Source: Azospirillum isscasi
Lineage (GTDB): Bacteria; Pseudomonadota; Alphaproteobacteria; Azospirillales; Azospirillaceae
Length of the DNA stretch: 64,000 nucleotides
Direction: 5' to 3'
Assembly (NCBI RefSeq): GCF_030849505.1
Contig: NZ_JAUJFI010000006.1
Coordinates: 16,978 to 80,977, forward strand
Shown here: in pieces, positions 8,653 through 17,029 of the stretch
Layout of the letters: every line of letters begins with the position of its first letter
Position numbering within the stretch: the stretch's first letter is position 1
The notes under the pieces: model-generated
Database searches by the model: none
What the model saw: the letters and a program-made list of their open reading frames with translations, nothing else
Told to the model about the DNA's origin: nothing
Position numbers and translations under genes: made by a program

Positions 8653-9336
8653 TCAGGCGATGGTGACGGCGATGGTGCCGACGCCCTCGACGGCGCCTTC
8701 CAGACGGTCCCCGGCAACCACCGGGCCGACGCCCTCCGGCGTGCCGGTGTAGATCAGGTCGCCCGGCTGAAGCTCCACCAGCCCCGACAGGTAGGAGATC
8801 GTTTCGGACACCGACCAGATCAGGTCCGACAGGTCGCCCTTCTGGCGCGGTTCCCCGTTGACGGACAGCGTCACCGCGCCTTTGTCCGGATGGCCGATGT
8901 CGGCGGCGCGGCGCAGCGTGCCGCAGGGGGCGGAGCGGTCGAAGCCCTTGCCCATGTCCCAGGGCTTGCCTTCCTTCTTGGCCGCGTTCTGCAGGTCGCG
9001 GCGGGTCATGTCCAGCCCCACGGCATAGCCGTAGACATGGTCCAGCGCGCTTTCCACCGGGATGTCGCGCCCGCCGGTGCCGATGGCGACGACCAGCTCG
9101 ATCTCGTGGTGCAGGTTGGCGGTCCGGGGCGGGTAGGGGATGGCGGTGCCGTCGGCGACGATGGCGTCGGCGGGCTTCATGAAGAAGAACGGCGGCTCGC
9201 GGTCCGGATCGGCGCCCATCTCGCGCGCGTGGGCGGCGTAGTTGCGGCCGACGCAGTAGATGCGGCGGACCGGGAACGGATCGCCGCCGGCGACCGGAAC
9301 GGTGGGCTGGGGCCACAGGGGAATGGCGTAGGCCAT
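8653..9336 (-). CDS. Fumarylacetoacetate hydrolase (FAH) family protein
   Basis: About 227 residues from ATG 9336, chosen because AAAGG precedes it and the family core starts soon after ([17 protein letters not shown]). Metal-binding and catalytic segments are present: [11 protein letters not shown] (acidic residues for the divalent metal), [22 protein letters not shown], and the C-terminal [14 protein letters not shown]. Members act as acylpyruvases, oxaloacetate decarboxylases or isomerases/hydrolases in aromatic breakdown, and the exact reaction cannot be assigned here. The frame extends upstream to 9642 but that extension lacks family similarity and crosses a candidate terminator. Confidence 0.9.
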   Translation of the reverse strand: MAYAIPLWPQPTVPVAGGDPFPVRRIYCVGRNYAAHAREMGADPDREPPFFFMKPADAIVADGTAIPYPPRTANLHHEIELVVAIGTGGRDIPVESALDHVYGYAVGLDMTRRDLQNAAKKEGKPWDMGKGFDRSAPCGTLRRAADIGHPDKGAVTLSVNGEPRQKGDLSDLIWSVSETISYLSGLVELQPGDLIYTGTPEGVGPVVAGDRLEGAVEGVGTIAVTIA

Positions 9337-9723
9337 GGCGCGCCTTTCTTTCGGATGGGGTGCGGTTCGGGCATCCACCCTACCGGAAAGAGCACCAGAA
9401 AAAAGCCCCAGCCGTGGGGCCGGGGCTCTTGCACGGTGACGCCCGGCCTGGGGGGGACCGGGCGTCGGAAGCTCCATTGTTGGAGCCCACCTGCGGCAGG
9501 GGAACGAACCGTCGGCGGGCAACCGCGCCGGCATGCCTGTTTCCGGGGGGGCCGGGATGTCAGGAGCACGGTCACTTCGTAAGGTAGAGGTGGAGCCGCA
9601 TTCCGGCGGAACCAATGCGTAACGGGAATGGGTGCTATGCAAATGAGGCGGATTGTATGGTTCTTGCTGACAAAAGCGGCACCTGCCTGCATTTTACACG
9701 ACCAATAGACAAGTCAATAAACG
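9337..9723. other. 387-bp spacer between FAH-family gene and MarR gene
   Basis: No convincing protein gene. It holds a candidate minus-strand structured RNA with its own terminator (9399 to about 9600) and, beyond it, AT-rich promoter-like DNA. On the minus strand TTGACT and TAAAAT lie 15 bases apart (near 9715-9689), which could drive the RNA. The MarR gene must be transcribed from within the same segment in the other direction. Confidence 0.6.
9399..9600 (-). ncRNA. Candidate structured RNA with intrinsic terminator
   Basis: Read on the minus strand, this stretch folds into a series of hairpins: a 5-bp GGAGC/GCTCC stem (9471-9475 with 9482-9486), a perfect 9-bp stem (9438-9446 with 9458-9466), and a terminator stem AGCCCC/GGGGCT (9404-9427) followed by six U (9404 down to 9399). 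Words at 9436-9440 and 9580-9584 could form an outer GTGAC/GTCAC helix closing about 150 nt. There is no likely reading frame. Size and form would suit a 6S-like regulatory RNA, but I could not confirm a family. The 5' end is approximate. Confidence 0.4.
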
Positions 9724-10230
9724 ATGGCTTTCACGTTGACCGACATCGACCGTCCCACCCCCGCGGACCGGCGCACCCGCCAGCGTCCCAGCAAGACCGG
9801 AAAGATGGCTCTCGGCCCCTTGCCGGAGCTGGTCGGCTACAATCTGCGCAAGGCGCAGGTGGCCGTTTTCCAGAGCTTCCAAAACGCCGTGGCGCCCCAC
9901 GACATGACGCCGGGCCAATTCGGCGTGCTGATCATGATCAAGGAGAACGAGGGCCTGTCGCAGTCCGATCTGGGCTCGGCGGTGGGCATCGACCGTTCGA
10001 CCATGGTCGCGGTCATCGACCGGCTCGAGTCGCGCGGTCTGGTCATCCGGGCGCCCTCGCCCAACGACCGCCGCTCCTACGCGCTCCGCCTGTCCCCGGA
10101 AGGGGAGAAGCTGCTGGACGAGCTGATCCCGCGCATCCAGGCCCACGACAAGGCCATGGTCAAGGATCTCTCGGCGGAAGAGCAGGCGCAGCTCATCGAC
10201 TTCCTGCGCCGCATCTCGCGGGCCGGCTGA
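9724..10230 (+). CDS. MarR-family transcriptional regulator
   Basis: A 168-residue winged-helix protein. After a basic N-terminal tail (about 35 residues), the dimerisation helices lead into the HTH (MTPGQFGVLIMIKENEGLSQSDLGSAVGIDRSTMVAVIDRLESRGLV) and the wing (RAPSPNDRRSYALRLSPEGEKLL), which carries the DRR signature of MarR proteins. It would bind a palindrome, probably near its own promoter, and be released by a small ligand, often a phenolic acid. The divergent neighbour across the spacer is an FAH-family enzyme, a plausible aromatic-degradation target, but no clear operator palindrome was recognised. Confidence 0.92.
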   Translation: MAFTLTDIDRPTPADRRTRQRPSKTGKMALGPLPELVGYNLRKAQVAVFQSFQNAVAPHDMTPGQFGVLIMIKENEGLSQSDLGSAVGIDRSTMVAVIDRLESRGLVIRAPSPNDRRSYALRLSPEGEKLLDELIPRIQAHDKAMVKDLSAEEQAQLIDFLRRISRAG

Positions 10231-10239
10231 AGATAGGGG

Positions 10240-10262
10240 GCGTGCCCGTTTCCTGGGCACGC
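10240..10262. terminator. Hairpin between convergent marR and puuD-like genes
   Basis: Stem GCGTGCCC (10240-10247) with GGGCACGC (10255-10262) and a seven-base loop. No U-run follows on either strand, so it is a weak terminator candidate. Confidence 0.4.
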
Positions 10263-10308
10263 GGGACCCGCCGACTGTTGACTTAATCTATTGTCCTGAA
10301 ACGAACTT

Positions 10309-11070
10309 TCAGGAATGGCGCCGCCGTGCCCGATCGGCGGCGGCGCTTCCGAAGGCGCGCAGGATCGCCGCCGACAGCGGGTTCTCCCAGAACCGCCATT
10401 CCGGGTGCCACTGCACGGCCAGCGCGAAGGCCGGCGCCCCCGCCACCCGGACCGCCTCGACCAGCCCGTCCTCCGCCATCGCCTCCACCGCCAGCCCATC
10501 GGCCAGCCGGTCGATCCCCTGCCCGTGCAGGGAATTGACGGTGACCTCCGCCGCACCGCCGGCCAGCCCCTCCAGCACGCCGCCCGGGGTCAGGCGGACG
10601 CTGTGCGCCGGCCCGTACTGCACGGTCAGCGGCGCCTGCTTGTCTTCCCGGTGGTTGGCATAGCCCGGCACCTCGTGCACCCGCTGGTGCAGCGTGCCGC
10701 CCAGCGCCACGTTCAGCTCCTGGAAGCCGCGGCAGATGCCCAGCAGCGGCACGCCCATCTCCAGCGCGGCGCGGATCAGCGGCAGGGTGGTGTCGTCGCG
10801 CTCCGGGTCGTGCAGGGTGCCCGGCTCGCTGGGCGACCCGCCGTAGCGGTGGGGCTCGACGTTCGACGGGCTTCCGGTGATCAGCAGCCCGTCGAGCTGG
10901 CCGGCCACGTCGTCCATGTCCAGCGCCGTCCCCAGCGCCGGGATCAGCAGCGGCATGCCGCCGGCCCCGTCCGACACCGCGCGGACGTACTTGTCGCCGA
11001 CGACGTGGAAGGGATGCTCGCCCATCATGCGGGTGCAGGCGGGAACGCCGATCAGCGGTTTGCGAACCAT
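10309..11070 (-). CDS. Class I glutamine amidotransferase, gamma-glutamyl-GABA hydrolase (PuuD) family
   Basis: A 253-residue peptidase C26 protein. The nucleophile elbow GICRGFQELNV carries the catalytic Cys near residue 117; NSLHGQGID and VQWHPEW supply the catalytic His-Glu region; GLLITGSPSNVEP forms the oxyanion loop. Such enzymes free GABA from gamma-glutamyl-GABA in putrescine breakdown, though related members hydrolyse other gamma-glutamyl compounds. No other put or puu gene lies nearby, so the pathway role is inference. It is convergent with the MarR gene. Confidence 0.88.
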   Translation of the reverse strand: MVRKPLIGVPACTRMMGEHPFHVVGDKYVRAVSDGAGGMPLLIPALGTALDMDDVAGQLDGLLITGSPSNVEPHRYGGSPSEPGTLHDPERDDTTLPLIRAALEMGVPLLGICRGFQELNVALGGTLHQRVHEVPGYANHREDKQAPLTVQYGPAHSVRLTPGGVLEGLAGGAAEVTVNSLHGQGIDRLADGLAVEAMAEDGLVEAVRVAGAPAFALAVQWHPEWRFWENPLSAAILRAFGSAAADRARRRHS

Positions 11071-11196
11071 GGAGATGCACTCCCGAAGGCAGGACCGCCG
11101 GCCCGGTCCGGAAAGTGGGGGATGCCCGATTATGCGCCCCGGCTGCGTCCCGCACCAGCCCGCCGCACCGGAGGCCGAGGCGGTTTCCGGGCGCCT

Positions 11197-12702
11197 TCAG
11201 GGCGGCTGGAAGCCCGGCGGCTTGGATGCCGCGGGGCAGGCGTTGGCGGGCAGGCTTTCCGACTCCACGAACTGGGTGGCGGCGGCGACGGCGCAGTCGT
11301 CCGACGCGGTGACCAGATGGCCGGCGCTGCGGAAGACCAGATGCCGGCTTCTCGGCAGGGTCGCCGCGGCGCGCTCCGCCCATTCCGGCGGGGTCAGCGG
11401 GTCGTAGGCGCCGGACAGCAGCAGCACCGGCACCGGGCTGGCCACCGGCAGCCGCTCGAACGCCTCCTGGGCGGCGGCGGGCCATTGGGCGCAGACGCGC
11501 CGCCCGGGGTCGTCGGCGGTGACGGCGCCATAGGGGGCGAAGCGGCGCGCGCCGTCGGCCAGCCGCAGCGGGTCGGCGGGGTTCACCGTCTCGCGGCATT
11601 CGATGGAGAAGGCCATGCCCTCCGCCGAGTCGGGGTCGCCCAGCCAAGGGGCGGGCACCCAGTCGGACAGGCGGTCGTACCGCCCGCGCCACGCCCGCTC
11701 GATCAGGGCGGGCAGGCGGGGGATGCTCTCGCCCTCGGCCATGGTTTCCAGCAGGGCCGACAGGACGGCGGCGCTGTCCAGCCGCAGCCAGCGCGGCATC
11801 CCCGGGTCGCCGGCGGGAACGTCCAACGGGGCCTTGCCCAGCCGCTCCACCAGTTCCAGAAGATGGCGTTCCAGGTCCGGATAGGCGGCGCGGCAGGCGC
11901 GGTTGGCCGCGCAGTCGTCGAACAGCCGCCGGAAGGCCCGGTGGACCAGCCAGGGCGCCTCCTCCGTCGCGTTCACGTCGGGCGGGTAGATGGAATCGAG
12001 CACCGCCGCGCGCACCCGCCCGCCGTGGCGCCGCAGGATCTCCAGCGCCACCCGCGTGCCGTAGGACACGGCGAACAGGTTGACCCGCGGCGCCCCCAGC
12101 GCGGCGGCGACGTCCATGGCGTCGTCGGCGGCGGTGGGGGTGGTGAACATGGCGCCGTCCAGCCCGTTGGCGGTGAAGCGGTCGCGGCAGGCGGCGATGG
12201 CCGTGCGCTCCAGGGTGGCGCGGCGGTCCCGCGACACCGGGCGCGGGCGGGGCGAGGCGCCCAGCACGTCCAACTCCGGGCAGTCGGTGTCCGGCTCCGC
12301 CCGTCCGGCGCCGCGCGGGTCGAACAGCACCACGTTGCGGGTCCGGCGGAACCCGGCGGTCAGGGACCACCAGACCTCCATCCGCTCCTCCACCGCCTCG
12401 CCGCTGCCGAAGGGGGAGGCGCCGGGGCCGCCCTCCAGGAACAGGACCGGATCGGGGGACGGCTGCTTGGCGGTGGACAGCAGGACGACGACCGGCAGGC
12501 GGAAGGCCCGCGTCGCGGGACGGTCGCGCCGGTCGGGCACACCGACGGTTCCGCACAGCGCGGCCTCTCCCTCCGGCACGGAGAACCAGCAGGGGCCGGG
12601 CACGAAGCGAGGGTCCGCCTGCGCCGGCTGCGGGGCCAGCGTCATCGCCAGCAGGGCGGCGGCAAGGGGGCCGAACCACCGATGATGGGCGCGTCTCGTC
12701 AC
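11197..12702 (-). CDS. Secreted alpha/beta hydrolase, TAP/prolyl aminopeptidase (S33) family
   Basis: A 501-residue protein starting at GTG 12702. The N-terminus is a signal peptide (basic MTRRAHHRW, hydrophobic PLAAALLAMTLA, cleavage near AQA). The fold shows the oxyanion segment FLEGGPGASPFG, VVLFDPRGAGRAEPD, the nucleophile elbow AVSYGTRVAL with catalytic Ser, the acid in LLLSGAYDPLTPPEW, and the histidine in FRSAGHLVTASDDC. The C-terminal tail matches TAP-like domains of periplasmic or secreted peptidases. Likely substrate: N-terminal residues or small peptides in the periplasm. Four or more cysteines could form disulfides. Confidence 0.88.
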   Translation of the reverse strand: MTRRAHHRWFGPLAAALLAMTLAPQPAQADPRFVPGPCWFSVPEGEAALCGTVGVPDRRDRPATRAFRLPVVVLLSTAKQPSPDPVLFLEGGPGASPFGSGEAVEERMEVWWSLTAGFRRTRNVVLFDPRGAGRAEPDTDCPELDVLGASPRPRPVSRDRRATLERTAIAACRDRFTANGLDGAMFTTPTAADDAMDVAAALGAPRVNLFAVSYGTRVALEILRRHGGRVRAAVLDSIYPPDVNATEEAPWLVHRAFRRLFDDCAANRACRAAYPDLERHLLELVERLGKAPLDVPAGDPGMPRWLRLDSAAVLSALLETMAEGESIPRLPALIERAWRGRYDRLSDWVPAPWLGDPDSAEGMAFSIECRETVNPADPLRLADGARRFAPYGAVTADDPGRRVCAQWPAAAQEAFERLPVASPVPVLLLSGAYDPLTPPEWAERAAATLPRSRHLVFRSAGHLVTASDDCAVAAATQFVESESLPANACPAASKPPGFQPP

Positions 12703-12949
12703 GCGGGTCGTTCGTCCTCAGCAGCGGAAAGGCGGGCGGAAACCGGGCGGGCGACGGCCCCACCACCTTCGATGCATTCTCTTTGACCCAGCGGGGCGGG
12801 CTTGTCCAGGGCAAGACGGCGGGTTCCGGACCCACAGCCGTGGCGGATGGGCCACAGTGGGCGGTCCAAGGCGACACGGTCTTGCGCCGGTCTTGACGGA
12901 AAACATCCGATAGCGGATTTGTTTCTTCTCTGCAAAAAGGAGAGGAGCC

Positions 12950-13150
12950 ATGCAGACCTTGTGGAACGCCCTGCTGCGGCGGTGGCTGGATGCCGAAGGC
13001 GGGGACGCCGTGGCGGAGACGCTGAGCGGCCACCTGCGGCGCGATATCGGGCTGGACGGAACCGAAGCGGGTTTCCTTCCGGTTCAACACATCCGGGAGC
13101 GGAACCTTTCGGATGCCCGGTCATTTTTGACGTTGCAAGCGTATCGCTGA
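12950..13150 (+). CDS. Small DUF1127-like protein
   Basis: A 66-residue protein preceded by a strong ribosome site (AAAAAGGAGAGG). The stretch LSGHLRRDIGLDG resembles the LLRDIGL core of DUF1127 proteins, small arginine-rich factors linked to RNA turnover and phosphate or carbon metabolism in alphaproteobacteria. The C-terminal tail after about residue 40 is not similar to anything I recognise. Confidence 0.6.
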   Translation: MQTLWNALLRRWLDAEGGDAVAETLSGHLRRDIGLDGTEAGFLPVQHIRERNLSDARSFLTLQAYR

Positions 13151-13538
13151 CAGGCGATACCCGATCCTGCGGCTCCCGCTGGGACCGCGACCTTTTTCAA
13201 CCTACGGAGACCACGATGAAAGCCATCGTACCCACCACCCCGAATCGCCGACATGGCGATTGGTCCATCCATCCGGCGATGCGAGCTACCGGCTCCCTTC
13301 TTCAACCCACCGCCCTGGGCAGAGCGTTCGAACGTGAATTCCGGATATCGAGAGGAAGCCATGTGTGTCTTTTTGGGATTTTGCGGCCGTTCTGTCTTCG
13401 TTGAGCACGCCCACTGGGCCTCTCCGGATCGTTTTTTCGACGCCCGGCGGGATAACGGGGAATTCGTGATATGGCTTGGACGCCTGAACATCATCTACAC
13501 ACCGGCCCGATGGGGGCCTCGCTCCGGGAGGGTCGCTG
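13151..13538. other. 388-bp low-GC stretch with two overlapping small frames
   Basis: This segment is visibly less GC-rich than its neighbours. It holds two short frames, each with a good ribosome site (13216-13404 and 13361-13561), in different frames and overlapping by 44 bases. At most one is likely to be expressed as written. Nothing else is seen. Confidence 0.5.
13216..13404 (+). CDS. Possible small protein, 62 residues
   Basis: ATG 13216 follows GGAG at about six bases. The protein is basic and has no recognised domain; its second half uses few G/C third positions, unlike local genes. It overlaps the next small frame. It may be a decayed relative of the DUF1127-like gene just upstream, which is a guess from gene order. 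Confidence 0.3.
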   Translation: MKAIVPTTPNRRHGDWSIHPAMRATGSLLQPTALGRAFEREFRISRGSHVCLFGILRPFCLR

Positions 13539-13561
13539 ATGCCGGCCCACGTTCGCCCTGA
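13361..13561 (+). CDS. Possible small protein, 66 residues
   Basis: ATG 13361 follows AGAGGAAG closely. The product has an aromatic-rich middle (FDARRDNGEFVIWLGRLNIIYTP) and no known domain. Its end overlaps the start of the MarR gene at 13539 by 23 bases, which would allow translational coupling. GC content at third positions is about two thirds, lower than neighbours. Confidence 0.35.
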   Translation: MCVFLGFCGRSVFVEHAHWASPDRFFDARRDNGEFVIWLGRLNIIYTPARWGPRSGRVADAGPRSP

Positions 13562-13937
13562 CGAGGTGACCACCGTCGTCCATGTGCTGGAGGCGTTTCG
13601 CAAGCTCGATCCCGACCTGCCGATTCAGTATGCGCTGTCCTTCATGACGATCGCGCAGAACGAAGGGATTTCCATCGGCGAGCTTGCGGAACGCCTGGGC
13701 ATCGCCCAATCCTCCGCGTCGCGCAACGTGGCCGCGCTCAGCCGCTGGCACAGCTTCGGGAAGGCCGGGCTCGACCTCGTCCAGGCCCAGGAAGATCCGC
13801 GCGAACGCCGCCGCAAGATCGTCACGCTCACCGACACCGGCCGCGCGTTCCTCGACGAACTGCGCGCCATCGTGAGCCCTGCCTCGAACCCAGGGGTCCA
13901 CACCCCGTCCGAACCGCGCCGCGCCCGTTCGGCCTGA
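13539..13937 (+). CDS. MarR-family winged-helix protein
   Basis: A 132-residue protein with GGGAGGG four bases before ATG. The HTH reads LSFMTIAQNEGISIGELAERLGIAQSSASRNVAALSRW, and the wing DPRERRRKIVTLTDTGRAFLDEL is typical of MarR or phage-type winged helices. It is short for the family, lacking long dimerisation helices at the C-terminus, where residues after about 115 (Pro/Ser/Arg rich) look disordered. A 15-bp tandem repeat begins inside its last codons. Target unknown. Confidence 0.8.
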   Translation: MPAHVRPDEVTTVVHVLEAFRKLDPDLPIQYALSFMTIAQNEGISIGELAERLGIAQSSASRNVAALSRWHSFGKAGLDLVQAQEDPRERRRKIVTLTDTGRAFLDELRAIVSPASNPGVHTPSEPRRARSA

Positions 13938-13971
13938 TGGCGTTCGGCCTGATGGCGTTCGGCCTGATCGC
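13927..13971. repeat. 15-bp tandem repeat, three copies, across the MarR stop codon
   Basis: Units GTTCGGCCTGATGGC at 13927-13941 and 13942-13956 are identical; the third (13957-13971) differs by one base. The first copy contains the TGA stop of the MarR gene. Confidence 0.95.
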
Positions 13972-14047
13972 CCTGTCCGTCAGCGGCGCTTGACCGGGGT
14001 GGCCTGTCCTGCCACACCACCCCCGGACACACCGACGGACCCGCGCC

Positions 14048-14527
<480 letters not shown>

Positions 14528-14549
14528 GGCCGGACCGGGAACCCTGCCC

Positions 14550-15311
14550 ATGGAACCGCGCTTCGCCTGCACCGCCTGCGGAAAATGCTGCCACGGCCTG
14601 CTGCCGCTGACCCTGAAGGACGCGGTGGCCCACGCCGTCCGCTTTCCGCTGGCGCTGGTGTGGACGGTGGTGCGGTCCAACGCGAAATCCTACGACCTCA
14701 CGACCCGGCTGGGCACCGCCGTGCGCCTGCCCAACCGCAAGACGGTGGCGGTGCTGATCCAGCCCACCGCCTATCTGCCCAACCATTTTCCCTGCCCGGA
14801 ATTGCAGGCGGACAATCTCTGCGGCATCCATGCCGACAAGCCGTCGCGTTGCCGGGCCATGCCCTTCTACCCCTACCGCGAGGAGAAGGACCAGGCCGAC
14901 CTGCTCGTCCCCCGCAAGGGCTGGGAGTGCGACGTCTCGGCGGAGGCGCCGGTCGTCTACCGCAACCACGCCATCCTCGACCGGACGGACTTCGACCGCG
15001 AGCGCGCCGACCTGCTGGAACAGGCCCCGGTCATGCGGACCTACGCCGACTATGTGCTGAAATACATGCCGTGGATCGTCAACGATCTGGCCAAGATGGC
15101 CGCGGCCCCGGCGGGGGGAAAGCTGGTCACCAGCCTGTCGTCCTTCCTGACGGCGACCCGGCGGGCGGACGCGCGGGAACTGGCGGCGGCCCAGGCCCCC
15201 CTGATGCAGGCCATGGCCGAGCGCACCCGGAACGATCCGGCGCTGGCGGATTTCCACAAGAACTACGCGGGCTGGGCGAAGGAGATGGAGCGTCTGGCGC
15301 AGCGCCCCTGA
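14550..15311 (+). CDS. YkgJ-family cysteine cluster protein
   Basis: A 253-residue protein whose first half has the cysteine cluster CTACGKCCHG, then CPELQADNLCGIHADKPSRCRAMPF, a pattern expected to bind a metal or iron-sulfur cluster. The cysteine pattern suits the YkgJ family, whose activity is not well established. The C-terminal half is helical without recognised domain. It is probably co-transcribed with the YchJ-like gene and convergent with the pyroglutamyl peptidase gene, four bases apart. Confidence 0.85.
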   Translation: MEPRFACTACGKCCHGLLPLTLKDAVAHAVRFPLALVWTVVRSNAKSYDLTTRLGTAVRLPNRKTVAVLIQPTAYLPNHFPCPELQADNLCGIHADKPSRCRAMPFYPYREEKDQADLLVPRKGWECDVSAEAPVVYRNHAILDRTDFDRERADLLEQAPVMRTYADYVLKYMPWIVNDLAKMAAAPAGGKLVTSLSSFLTATRRADARELAAAQAPLMQAMAERTRNDPALADFHKNYAGWAKEMERLAQRP

Positions 15312-15315
15312 CGGA

Positions 15316-15933
15316 TCAGGCCGCGATCCCCAGGCCCTGGCGCAGCAGCCCGACCAGCGTGCGCACGGCCCGTTCCTGCTGGTCCAGCGTCAGGCCGGAG
15401 CGGCCCGGCTGGTCGGCCAGCTGTTCCGGCAGGGGCGGCAGATGGACGAAGCCCATGGGAATGTCGAGATCCGCCGTCTCGATCGCATGGCGGGCGCGGT
15501 AGAACAGGTGGTTGCAGACGAAGCCGCCGGCATGGTCGCTGAAGGTCACGGGCAGGCCGGCGATGGCCAGTTCGCGGACCAGCGTGGGCACCGGCAGGGT
15601 GGAGCCGTAGGCGGTCGGCCCGTCCGGCACGATGGCGTCATCGGTGCGCACCACGCCCGCGTTGTCGGCCTGCTCGCTCTCGTCGCGGTTCCAGGCCAGC
15701 CGCTCGATCTTGATGTATTCGGACCCGGCGGCCAGCCCGAAGCACAGGGCGGCGGCGGGCCGGTGCTCCTCCAGCAGGGCGGCGAAGGCGTCGCCGCAGG
15801 CGTCGTATTCGACGGGCAGGACCGCGGTGACGACCCCCGGCTCGCCGGCCAGCCGCTCCATGAGGAGCGCCGTCGGGTTGACGGCGTGATCCCCGAAGGG
15901 CTGGAACCCGGTGAGCAGGATGGGAGCCGTCAC
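15316..15933 (-). CDS. pcp: Pyroglutamyl-peptidase I
   Basis: A 205-residue peptidase C15 protein starting at GTG 15933. It has the N-terminal ILLTGFQPFG, the Glu region IKIERLAWNRDE, the catalytic cysteine in DHAGGFVCNHLFY and the histidine in MGFVHLPPLPEQ, the usual Glu-Cys-His set. It removes N-terminal pyroglutamate from peptides in the cytoplasm. It lies 36 bases after trpS on the same strand and may be read from the same transcript. Confidence 0.93.
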   Translation of the reverse strand: MTAPILLTGFQPFGDHAVNPTALLMERLAGEPGVVTAVLPVEYDACGDAFAALLEEHRPAAALCFGLAAGSEYIKIERLAWNRDESEQADNAGVVRTDDAIVPDGPTAYGSTLPVPTLVRELAIAGLPVTFSDHAGGFVCNHLFYRARHAIETADLDIPMGFVHLPPLPEQLADQPGRSGLTLDQQERAVRTLVGLLRQGLGIAA

Positions 15934-15969
15934 GGCGCACGCTTTCGGTCGGAGGGTTGGTCCTGGGGG

Positions 15970-16968
15970 TCAGGGACGCAGAAGGCCGATGATGTCCTTC
16001 ACGCCGTTCAGGTTCGCCTCGGCGATGGCCGCCGCGCGCTCGCCGCCCTGGCGCAGCAGGCGGTCGATCTCCGCCTTGTCGTCCAGCAGCTCCTTCATGC
16101 GGGTGGTCATCGGGGCCAGCTTGGCGACCGACAGATCGACCAGCGCCGCCTTGAAGCCCGAGAACTGGGCGCCCGCGAACTGCTGCACCGTCTGCTCGCG
16201 CGTCTGGCCGGACAGGGCGGCGTAGATGGTCACGAGGTTGTCGGCCTCCGGACGCTTCTCCAGGTCGGCGACGGTGTCGGGCAGCGCTTCCGGATCGGTC
16301 TTGGCCTTGCGGATCTTCGTCGCGATGGTGTCGGCGTCGTCGGTCATGTTGATGCGCGAATATTCGGACTCGTCCGACTTGCTCATCTTCTTGGTGCCGT
16401 CGCGCAGGCTCATCACGCGCGTCGCCTCGCCCAGGATCTGCGGCTCGGGCAGCGGGAAGAACTCGGTGTCGTAGCGGCGGTTGAAGGCGCCGGCGATGTC
16501 GCGGGCCAGCTCCAGATGCTGCTTCTGGTCCTCGCCCACCGGGACGTGGGTGGCCTTGTACAGCAGGATGTCGGCGGCCATCAGCACCGGGTAGGAATAG
16601 AGGCCGAGGTTGGCCATGTCCTTCTGCTTGCCGGCCTTCTCCTTGAACTGCGTCATGCGGTTCAGCCAGCCGAGCGGCGTGTGGCAGGAGAGGATCCAGG
16701 CCAGCTCCGAATGGGCGGGGACGAAGGACTGGTTGAAGAGGATGTTCTTCTCCGGGTCGATGCCGGCGGCGATGTAGGCCGCGGTGACCTCGCGGATGTT
16801 GTTGCGCAGGACCTCCGCGTCCTGGTCGATGGTCAGCGCGTGCAGGTCGACGACGCAGAAGATGCACTCGTAGCTGTTCTGCAGCTCGACCCAGTTGCGC
16901 AGTGCCCCCAGATAGTTGCCGAGGTGAAGCTGCCGGGTCGGCTGCATGCCGGAGAAGATGCGGTTCAC
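15970..16968 (-). CDS. trpS: Tryptophanyl-tRNA synthetase
   Basis: A 332-residue class Ic synthetase starting at GTG 16968. The HIGH-type motif is [11 protein letters not shown] and the KMSKS loop is KKMSKSDES near residue 205. [15 protein letters not shown] and the C-terminal region fit bacterial TrpRS of usual length. It joins tryptophan to tRNA-Trp. It follows murJ on the same strand after 61 bases, a common alphaproteobacterial order. Confidence 0.97.
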   Translation of the reverse strand: MNRIFSGMQPTRQLHLGNYLGALRNWVELQNSYECIFCVVDLHALTIDQDAEVLRNNIREVTAAYIAAGIDPEKNILFNQSFVPAHSELAWILSCHTPLGWLNRMTQFKEKAGKQKDMANLGLYSYPVLMAADILLYKATHVPVGEDQKQHLELARDIAGAFNRRYDTEFFPLPEPQILGEATRVMSLRDGTKKMSKSDESEYSRINMTDDADTIATKIRKAKTDPEALPDTVADLEKRPEADNLVTIYAALSGQTREQTVQQFAGAQFSGFKAALVDLSVAKLAPMTTRMKELLDDKAEIDRLLRQGGERAAAIAEANLNGVKDIIGLLRP

Positions 16969-17029
16969 GGGAGGTCTCTCGCTCGAAACTTCTGGAAGGC
17001 GGCTGTTATCGCGCCGGAACCGGGCGGGG

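Noticed and set aside
9177..9692. Longer minus-strand frame upstream of the FAH-family gene
   Set aside because: It lies in a different frame from the FAH core and crosses a terminator and hairpins, so a structured RNA is the better reading.
10283..13090. Long minus-strand frame of 935 codons
   Set aside because: It crosses the puuD-like and S33 peptidase genes in a different frame and has low-complexity composition.
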